From Rhizaria sp. SCN 62-66 (lineage: Eukaryota > Rhizaria, unplaced): a stretch of 64,000 nucleotides of DNA. Shown here piece by piece: positions 55,460-64,000 of the stretch. A program made the translations under genes and the position numbers. Position 1 is the stretch's first letter; the number at the start of each line of letters is the position of its first letter. The notes below the pieces were generated by a model. The model was not told where the DNA came from, did not search any database, and saw only the letters and a list, made by a program, of their open reading frames with translations. The stretch lies in contig MEDY01000090.1 of the NCBI GenBank assembly GCA_001724265.1, positions 19,704 through 83,703 of the forward strand. The letters run 5' to 3'.

Positions 55460-55927
55460 ATGTCGGTTGCCCTCGCCGCCGCCGGGTCCGTCATCGACGT
55501 CTCCGGTCCGTCCTCTGCGCTCATCGCGCAGCCCGACGCCATGCGCAACGGTCTGCGTGCCTACGACGCCCCCGCGTACTCTGCCGCTGGCCCATCGTCC
55601 TCCGCCTCCGAGCCCTCCCTGCCGGCCGCGCACGCCGCCGAGCTCGTCCACCGCAACGCGCTGCGCAATGACCGCCGCACTCGCGAGGCGCTTGCGTCTC
55701 GCGCCTTTGGCTCGCATTTCACGCACGTTTTGCGCCACGAGCAGCAGGCGCTGGCGCAGCACCGCCGCGTTGGCCTCCCCAGCTCGATGCTTGGGCTTGA
55801 GATTGCACTCGGCACCCACGACAAGATCGACTGGTGCGACGTGCTCAACGCACCCGAGAACAACATCAAGGCGCAGGAGGATCCCCACACTGCGCTTGAG
55901 AAGCGCCACGATGCCATGGGCTGGTAA
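55460..55927 (+). CDS. POMP: Proteasome maturation protein POMP/UMP1
   Basis: Intronless, 155 residues, TAA stop; the family is usually about 140-150. POMP/UMP1 is the chaperone that guides 20S proteasome half-mer assembly and is the first substrate of the finished proteasome. The signature C-terminal block LPSSMLGLEIALGTHDKID is present, followed by DVLN and a short tail; upstream there is AMRNGL and an Arg/Leu-rich helix (LVHRNALRNDRRTREALA). The N-terminal ~45 residues are Ala/Ser-rich, as expected for this mostly disordered protein. The ATG is placed directly after a C/T-rich leader. No oddities. Confidence 0.92.
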   Translation: MSVALAAAGSVIDVSGPSSALIAQPDAMRNGLRAYDAPAYSAAGPSSSASEPSLPAAHAAELVHRNALRNDRRTREALASRAFGSHFTHVLRHEQQALAQHRRVGLPSSMLGLEIALGTHDKIDWCDVLNAPENNIKAQEDPHTALEKRHDAMGW

Positions 55928-56458
55928 ATGCTCAAGTTGTGAGTCAAAAAGAACAGATGCTCAGACTTTAAAGTTTCAAAGTCGACCCGCAAAGCCAACG
56001 TAATCGTGCTAAAACAACGCATGACTGCTATGCTGCGTTGACTAAGAATCTGCGGCGTCTTTAGGAGAACATAACAATGACAGCGACTGATGCCTGATGG
56101 TGCGTTCGGTGTTGTTTGTATCGAAGGAATGCGCTCTGTTCAAGCAAAACAGACAGACTTTATGTATGAATTGAAAAGTGCAAAGACATAGAAGAAGTAG
56201 AAAAAACAATAGTACAACTTGATTATAGTTGCTAAAGATAAATAGAACACAAATACAGCAAAATACATTAAAATGGTCGCGGTTATTTTGAAGTAGCAAG
56301 TCAAATAACGCAGTGGAGCAGACAAGTTTATCTGTCCAGTGTTTTAGGGGAAAAAGCAAAAGTAAAAAAAAAAGAAGAAATTAAGTTTTAACAAAAATAC
56401 AGTCAAGATATCGAAAATGAGGTCGAGACGTGATTTCTTTTGAAAGAAATGTGCTGAG
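55928..56458. other. Convergent 3' spacer POMP / DExH helicase
   Basis: About 530 AT-rich bases between two converging 3' ends, with A-rich and T-rich runs. No gene or RNA is recognised. Confidence 0.55.
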
Positions 56459-59400
56459 TCACTCGGTCTGTAAGTCGAGATTGTCGTCACTCACATCCGC
56501 CTCAGCGTCCGCAGGCTGCCGCTGTTGTGCTTGCTGCCGCTGTGGTTGCGGTTGAGGTTGGCGGCGCTGCACACCGACGCGCCCCTGCAGCCCAGCCGGC
56601 AGCGCGAGCGTCGCCCGTAGCCCCTGGTTGTTGGCAACCGCAGTTTGCCTCTGCTCGGCCGCTTCCTGCAACGCCGCGGCCATGACGGTGCCCAGATGCA
56701 CGCCCAGCGCGCGCGCCTGCGCAGTGAGTCCGCGCGTGGCGGCAAGCTGGTACAGCGCGGTGACGAGCGCGCGCAGTAGCTGCAGGTTCGCGACGGCGGC
56801 GATGTCGACGTCGACTCCAAGCCACTCGTCGATGTGCAAGATGGCGCGGGGCCGGGGCCTGGGCCGCGCAGGGGAACCGCCGCCGTCGCTGACACTATCT
56901 CTGTTGCTGCGCGAGTTGGTTGCGTCGCTGTGGTCCTCACCTTCGTCAGCGTCAGCGTCAGTGGTGTCTGAGTCGGTGTTGTATTCGTCATCGCTGCCTC
57001 GGCGTTGCTGGTTGTTGAGCATGTTGTTGTACTTATCGACGTAGGCCCCCGTGACGCTAGTGTCATAGTCAAGCACGGTCTTATTAGCCGGCGCCAGCAC
57101 CAGAGCGGCCAGCGGTGAGAGGAACGTGATCGAACGCAGCGTCAACCACGGACTTCCGACGGCCTCACCGTAGCCAACGAGAGGGCACGGCGCGGGTCCC
57201 TGAAAGATGCGGGCGAGAGAGTAGCGTGCAAAGGGCACCAGGCCCACGGGCGGCCGCAAAAGCCCCGCTGAACGCAGAACCTTGCGCCTGGGCTGTACAA
57301 TGGCGATTTGCGGATAGAGGCCGGCAGCAATGACCGCCTCAACTAGAAGTAACCGATGCGCGTTGCAGTTGAAATGGGTGCGGCGTGCGCTGTCTGCGTT
57401 GTTGTTATTGGAGCTATCATTACTGGTGGCCTCGTCATCACAATCGCCCCAAATAAGGAGTTTGCCAGCGTAGTTAATGGCGCAGTTTTGCGGCAAGATA
57501 GACCGCAAAGCGGGCGCAGACTTGAAGATCTGCAGCAGCTGCTGCTTGGTGCGCACAATAGCAATGAACACCGCAAACTTCATGTAATTTGCCTTGCAAA
57601 ACTCTTTGCGATTTTTTGCCTTCACGCACTCATTGAACGCGCCAAGTGTTGCCATCGTGTCAGACTGAAACTCACACGCAAATCGGATTTTAGTCGCTTG
57701 AATGAGCTCGCGCTCTTCGTCCTTGCCGAGGAGAAACAGCGGCGCACAAGACTCGGCAGCGACAAACGTCAACACAGGATCGAAAACACCGAGTAGCGCA
57801 GCTAATAATAGCATGCGCGCATAGCGAGCTTCAATGGGCAGAGTGATAAAGAAACGGCCGATGTCAGTGAGATATTCGTCGTTGTCGATAGCGTTAAGGC
57901 GCCTGAGGTCCTTGATAGTCTTCGTAACAAACTCTTGCTCCGGAGGCTCGATTGCGCGCGCTAGGAACGCCATTGTTTCGCCGACACGCGCGGGGTAAGT
58001 CACATCCTCGTTGTCATCATCAACAATGTCGTCGTCGTCGTACGCATCCTCGTTCTCTTCTTCGTCACCGAAGTCATTGCGATTGCGGCCGCGGCCACCA
58101 TTCCCGACGTGCTGCAGCTGCCGTTGGCGCCGCTGGTTGCGGTCATGCGCATCTTCTGGTGGACCCATCAGCAACGCCTTCACGGTCAGCACCACGTCTT
58201 CTAACGGCGCCGTCAACAGCTCGGGCAGCGCTGCGGGCGCCATTTGCGTCGCCAGCATCTCTGAGTAGAGCCGGAAGCAGAGGCCACGGCGCACACGGCC
58301 GGCGCGACCGGCGCGCTGCGTGGCGTTGGAACGCGCAATCCACGCTGGACAGAAAGACGACACGTTTGCCTTAGCGTCGTAAAGCTTCTCTTTGACAAGG
58401 CCGAAGTCGATGACGTACACGACGTCTTCGACTGTGATGGAGGTTTCCGCGATGTTGGTCGTAAGGATGATCTTCCACTGGCCGCGCTCAGGGCGCACGA
58501 ACGCATCGCGCTGCTCCTCTGACGTGAGCGAAGAGTGCAGGGGCACGACCCAGAAGCGCGACTGGTCGCCCAGCACAGGATGCAGAGAAATCTCAGTCAT
58601 AATCTCCGTGATGGTGTCCCACGACGGCAAAAACACCAAGATAGCGCCGTACGGGAGCCTGTCGCGCGGCGGCAGACCGGGGTGCTGGTCGGGGAGATCT
58701 GAGATGACGTTTTCGTCGCACTCTGGACCGCTAGGGCCAGGGGCGCCGCCGGCAAGATGGGCGGGACGACCAGGCTTGCTTGATTTTCCGGCTTTACCAG
58801 CGTTAGTCTTCTCAGCTTTACTCGCCCTGCCCCTGCCAGTCTTATGAGCTTTGCCGGCCTTGCCAGACTTGTCAGCCTTAGTGTCTTTACCCTTGTCATC
58901 CTTGGCGGGTTCATTGGGGGGCGACTTAACAAGCACGAACTCGTTCCCTTGCTCCTTCTCTTGCGCCTCGACGCAACCATCCTCGCTTTCCTCCTCACCT
59001 TCTTCCTCGAAAATGGTTGGGTTGACGCAGCCGTCCTCGCTTTCTTCCTCTTCATTATAGCTAAAAGCGTTATCACTCGCGTCGCGCCACGGGTGACCGT
59101 GAACAGAGTCATCAGCCTTCAGCCGCGCAATGACGTTCGGGGTGCTCGGCTCAATGTCGGCACGGCTGAGACTGATACTGCTGAGACTGCTGCTGTTGTT
59201 GTGATGCTTGCTTGCGTCGTGCGCTGCGGTGGGAAAAAGCCCTGGGGCAAAGCCGGGCGCTGGCGGCGACGTAAGAGTGACAGAGAGGCCAAACTCGTCA
59301 AAAGCTTGCACTGACGCAGTAGAGGCATTGTTCTTTGCAGGGGTCGATAGCGAGAAATTGCCAAGAGAAGAGACAAGGCTAGAGCTAGAATTGAGCTGAT

Positions 59401-62400
59401 CCTCGTCACGAGGCTTGGTGTTGTTATTGCGCGTGAGCTTACTCTTGCTCTTGCTCTTGCTCTTGTCCTTGCCATTGCCCTCATCACCGTCGTTGTCCGC
59501 GTCATCTGACTCTGATGACTCCTGATCATTCGTCCACACCCGACCGGAGCGTTGGGCTGTTGCCAGCTTCGAGCCCGCCATGGCAAACTCCATCGCGTCG
59601 AGCTCCGCCTCCGGGATCTCACGGTCCATGATGTACATCAGAAGGTCCATAAACAGTGGCAGCACAGTGTCGCCACGCAGCTTGCGCGTGTCCGCCACTA
59701 GCGCAGCGCGGGAGACGGTCAAGCCGAACGTTTCCTCAAGCCGGACCAAGTACGCAGTCGCCGCGGCATCTGCGGCATCGCTGGGATGAACAGCGCTGGG
59801 GCCGACAGCCGGCGGGAGTCCTTGCATCGGTTCATTGCTCAGCCGCGCCGGGTGTTCAATCGGTTGCAGCGTGTTACGCTTCACCAAACGGTTGCACGCG
59901 CGTGGGAACGCGGTGAGCAGCTCGTGCGCGTGGAAAATGTCAACGGGGAATGTGCGTCCTTCGACTTCGACGACGGGCACGTTGCCGCCGAAGTAGTCAG
60001 CGAACAGCTGTGCGTCCACGGTTGCGGACATCAGGATCAACCGCAAGTCGCGGCGATGCGGAAGGATGTGCTTGACGACGATCAACAGGAAATCAGTCAT
60101 CTTGCCGCGCTCGTGCACTTCATCGATGATGATATGCGTAACGCCTGACAGAGCCTGCAGTAGGCGCTGGACGAAAGGTGACTCAGAGTCAGTCCAGTAC
60201 GCGTCGTCAAGAGGGTTCATCGCACTCTTGCTCGCGCTGTCACTGTCCTTGCGCAGCTCCAACGCGCGGGAACGGGACGACGTGATGCGGCGCAGCAAGA
60301 TACCGACGGTGCAGAAAAGCAAGCGCGTTTTCTGGCTCTGCTGCGACTCGTGTCGGATGGAGTAGCCGACAGTGCCCGCGTTTTTCTTCCTCCTCTCGTA
60401 GTTGGGTTTAACCTCGGAGCTTTCGTCGCCAAACACGATCTCTTCGCCGCGCTCTTCCGCAACGCGCGTCGCGAGTGCAATAGCTGCAATGCGACGCGGC
60501 TCTGTCACGACGACGCGCACCTCAGACGGCTGCGGGAGCAAACCGTCGGCAGCAGCGTCGGCGTTGCTTGCGGTGTGCGAGCGGCCTGCCGCGCGCAGTG
60601 CTTCGGCGCGGTCTAAGATGAACTGCGGGAACTGGGTTGACTTGCCAGAGCCAGTGGCACCAGCCACAATCACGACCTAAGGTGGAAATAAGAGAAGAAC
60701 AAAATGAAGTGAAGACGAGAACATGTTTCGATGAAAATTAATAGATTTAGTAAATTCGCGATATAGAGGCGATTTCTTAGTTCCGCTTGGAGATAGGCAA
60801 ATATAAATCTTGAATATGCGCTTTCGTAGTTATCGCTTGCGACTGAAATGTACCTGGTGGCGGTCGAGAGCGTAGTAAAACTCGTCCCTGCGTGCGAATG
60901 CGGGCAGATGCAGCGGTCGTTTCGGAGCGTGTTGCGACACAGAAACCGAGGGAAAACCACCGGGAGGCCTGGTGACGGTCACACGTGACGACATCTCGGG
61001 TTTGACGGCGAGGGAAGAGCTGGGAACATCTTCTAAGTCAAAGTCATCTTCATCAGCGTCAGCGTTGGCAGCGTCAGGCGTGTTAGGAGAGTTGTGATCG
61101 AAGACATTGGACTTGTCAACGGTCGTGCCAGTGGCTGCGGCAATTGCAGCTTCTGCTGCCGCTGCCATTGCGGCAGCACGATACGCCTAAAGACACAGAG
61201 ATAACAGAAACGAGTATAATGTGATAAAAAGATGTCAAGCGAAGGTGAAATTACCCAGTTCTCACAAGTAACAAAGAAACTGCGATTTCGGGTAGTATTG
61301 AAGATGAACATCGTTTCATTATCAAGCGTTCAGTACCTGTGCGAGGTCGCGCGCAGCTTGTGCCATCTGCGCCGACGCCTGTTTGACACTGAGCGAGCCA
61401 TCTCCAGCCGCAGCGACCATCTCGGGCGTTGCGGGGACAACAGCGACCGAGCCGTCAGTGTTCACCAGCATCACCGTGCCGCCAAAGCTCTCATTCTCCT
61501 CCTCCTCATCGTGGTGATCGGGCGCGGTGGCGATGATATCGAGCGCGGACATCGTCTGCACAGCTTGCGGAAAGGCCTCGATGACACGTGCTAGCTCCGT
61601 AAGTGCATCGCCATCGTAGTCAAACTTGACGACTTTTCGTGCTAGGTCAGAGGTCGGCGCGGCCGCAGCGTCCGACTCGCGAATCCCGGCAGCAGCCGCG
61701 ACGGAGATCTTAGCTCGCTGGGCGTCGCGGCGGGCGTTGCAACGGGCTTCGGTGTAGATGATGTTCCAACGCGCAATCGTGAGGCTGGGCTCGGACCCTT
61801 TGAGCTTCTTTGCTGTCGCCGGGAAAAGCCCCTATAATGTTATGATGAACAACACAGAGAAACGATATGTGACACATTAGAGTTGATAATTTGTGAGATT
61901 CTAGCTCGATCAGAAAGCATGCTATAGTTCGTGGTGGTATATATCAATTCATTTGACGTTATTAAAGCGCGTACCTGTGTCCTTGCAAGCTCATAGAGAC
62001 AGGTGCGATGCTCCTTCGTAAGTGTGGGAGGAAACGTGATATGCGTCACGTCGTCGCGACCCTTAAACCGTTGGAATGCCTGAAGCACCGCAGGAGGTAG
62101 CACCGCATTAGCTTTTTCAACCGCTGCACGAGCAGCGGCCTTTCGCTCCTCTTTAGTGCTTTTGGTGCCATTGACGGGCTGAGCAGGTTTAGACTCAGCC
62201 TGCTGCGGCTGCTGCTGCTGCTCTTGTTGTTCTTCCCACTCGTGGAATAGCCGCTCTTGCTCCATCTGCTGCTGCAGTTGATAAAGTTGCAGTTGCTGGA
62301 GCTCAAGCTCAAGCTGGATATCGTGAAGCTGCTTTTCCTCCTCCTGTTGCACTGGCTGCGGTCGCTGCTGCTGCTGTTGTTGCTGTTGTCCCTTTTCATC

Positions 62401-63588
62401 ATCTTCCTCTTCCTGCTGCTGCTGTTGAGGCTGCCGTTGCTGCTGTAGTTGCGGTTGAGACTGCTGTTGGGTTGCAGAGAGAAACACAGGCACAGGCTGG
62501 CTTTTGCCACTTATGCTGCCCTTAACCGCCTTCACTGGCTGCTGAGTGGGGGGACTGGGCTGACTGGGCTGAGCGGCCGCCGTGGAGAAAACGGGCTGAG
62601 CAGCTACAAGTGCAGGCTGGGGCGGTGCAGCAGCTTTAACTGCTTTCGCGGCCTGAGCTGGCTGAGCCAGCTGAACAGGCTGAGCTGTTTTAGCAGCGGC
62701 TTGGGCGGGCTTGGTCGGCTAAGAAGACTGGACAGGCTGGATGGATGCAGCCAACTGAGATACTTTGGTCGCTGATTGGATAAATAGCGGGCTAAGAGAG
62801 GATGACTCAGACTGAAGATGCTGCGGGGGCTGATGCTGCTGCTGCTGCTGATGCTGCTGCTGCTGCTGCTGCTGCTGTTGCGTCAACAGCTTTGCACCCT
62901 TCTTGGTAGCCCCAAAGTATTGCGCAGTCCTATGCGCCTTCTCTCGGATCTTCGCGAGCTCTACAAGCGAGAGCTGGACGTCAGCGGCCGATGCGGGCAT
63001 GCCAGCACCGTTGTTAATGCCAGCAGGGACAACACCGCCGTTGTCAGCGACGAGGCGCGTCATTTGCGTGAACTTGGCGTCACACGCGTCTCGCAGTCTC
63101 GTCGCAGCTTCCAAAATACTGAGCTGCTCGATACGGGCGTCGACCTGCTCTGAGATCGGCGCTGTCGCCAGAGAGCTAGACGCAGGCGCCTGCGCAGATG
63201 GCGCTGCAGTCGCAGAAGCGGCCACAGCGGCAGCAGCAGCAGCAGCAGCGGGCGCGGGCACAGGAGCTTTGCCCTTGGCCTTGGGTGCGGGCGTAGACGC
63301 GGGCGCGGAAGCATGCGCCGGTGCAGACTTCGGTGTTTGTGCGGGCTTGGGTGTGGGCGCTGCTTTGTCGCCCCCTTTACTACCAGTGACATCGTTGGCA
63401 GCAGCGGTGGCAACCTTGACAGCAGCCTTAGCAGCCTTCAGAACAGCCCTGGCGGCCTTAGCTTCAGCTTGGGCTGCCTTAAGAGCAGCTTTAGTAGCAG
63501 CCTTGGCAGCAGCTTTGGCAATTGCTTTGGCGGCTTTGTCAGCTTGGTCGGCAAGTTTGCCGTCGTCGTTGCCTTTTTTGGGAGGCAT
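56459..63588 (-). CDS. R3H-domain DExH-box helicase
   Basis: Four exons, 61975-63588, 61337-61831, 60854-61186 and 56459-60676, all phase 0 (2,219 residues, TGA stop). The N-terminal ~490 residues are Lys/Ala then Gln-rich, with an in-frame TAG at 62719-62721 (residue 290). An R3H-like motif spans exon 1/2 (FPPTLTKEHRTCLYELA, then GLFPATAKKL), but the His of R-x3-H is Tyr. The helicase core follows: RRDEFYYALDRHQ, P-loop GATGSGKST (residues 820-828), DEVH (60113-60124), LMSATVD, TNIAETSITV and QRAGRAGRVRRG, then HA2 and OB-type regions. About 400 acidic residues are inserted between the RecA lobes. The order R3H-DExH-HA2-OB resembles YTHDC2, an RNA helicase, but no YTH domain is present. ATP-dependent RNA remodelling is expected. 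Confidence 0.88.
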
Positions 63589-64000
63589 CGAGTGCGCGGC
63601 AACACTACGTTGGTGGTGTGACAAAGCAAAGCAATAGGAAGCAAAAGACCGCAAAAAAATAGGATCAATGGGCACGTATGTGAAAATTAAATGACATTAT
63701 AGACGTTGACGAAGCTGATCACGAGCTGCCGATACCGTTGCAGAACGGCTCTGATCGTGATCGCGGTGCGAGAAGAACGAGCGTGATTTAACAATAAAAC
63801 AACGTGGTTATGTTACGCACGAAATTTTACATAAAGGGACTCTCTCACAGGAAATCCACAGAGAAACGGCACCCAACGACCTACTAAGCCCCGGATACAA
63901 GGGTGGTGTTTTCTGTGAACACACACGGAAGGATTCTGTCTTTAAAGTGTGTGTTTTCTGTGTTTAAAGTATATGTTATCAGCATATAATTCGAATTATA
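63589..64000. other. Upstream region of the DExH helicase gene
   Basis: Presumed promoter and 5' leader of the minus-strand helicase, running to the window edge. A GTGTTTTCTGTG string recurs near 63,910-63,960. Nothing else is recognised. Confidence 0.45.

Overview
The window is nuclear DNA of a unicellular eukaryote that I cannot place in a lineage. I see spliceosomal introns (16 inferred, 129-242 nt), very long Ala/Ser/Gln/Asn homopeptide tracts inside otherwise conserved proteins, GC-rich exons and AT-richer introns and spacers. I recognise no tRNA, rRNA, CRISPR array or transposon. Thirteen protein genes are supported, most by domain-level resemblance to conserved eukaryotic families recognised by eye.

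Layout, left to right: a MORN-repeat protein cut by the left edge (minus); a GCNA/ACRC-type SprT metalloprotease (minus); an ARMC1-like protein (plus); ITPase (minus); PIG-A (plus, 3 exons); a mitochondrial p32/MAM33-type protein (plus, 3 exons); a 5.3 kb gene-poor stretch with three similar hairpins and one doubtful exon; a bZIP transcription factor (minus) whose 3' part is in a shifted frame; an ELAC1-type tRNase Z with very large low-complexity extensions (plus, 6 exons); an OGFr-domain protein (minus); an ankyrin-repeat protein (minus, 3 exons); a 20 kb uninterrupted Ulp1/SENP-type SUMO protease gene (plus); the proteasome assembly chaperone POMP/UMP1 (plus); and an R3H-DExH helicase (minus, 4 exons).

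The main discovery is that UAG appears to be a sense codon. Eight in-frame TAG codons interrupt five otherwise continuous genes (MORN, PIG-A, tRNase Z, SUMO protease, DExH helicase), with conserved coding sequence on both sides in several. No in-frame TAA or TGA occurs in about 16,200 codons, apart from one bZIP frame change. All twelve visible gene ends use TAA (8) or TGA (4), never TAG. Two TAGs lie in a glutamine run, so Gln is the best guess for the amino acid. Ordinary gene prediction with the standard code would split or truncate these genes.

Other unusual points: the 5' splice site is mainly GTACGY rather than GTRAGT; the SUMO protease has Asn where the catalytic Asp is expected and about 725 residues inserted before the catalytic Cys; and two short nucleotide motifs (AAGTTAAGCCG and TAAGGGGGTACT) recur across unrelated genes, in different reading frames and in spacers. 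The genes do not form one pathway. They are housekeeping or nucleic-acid/protein-quality functions in the mixed order usual for a protist chromosome.
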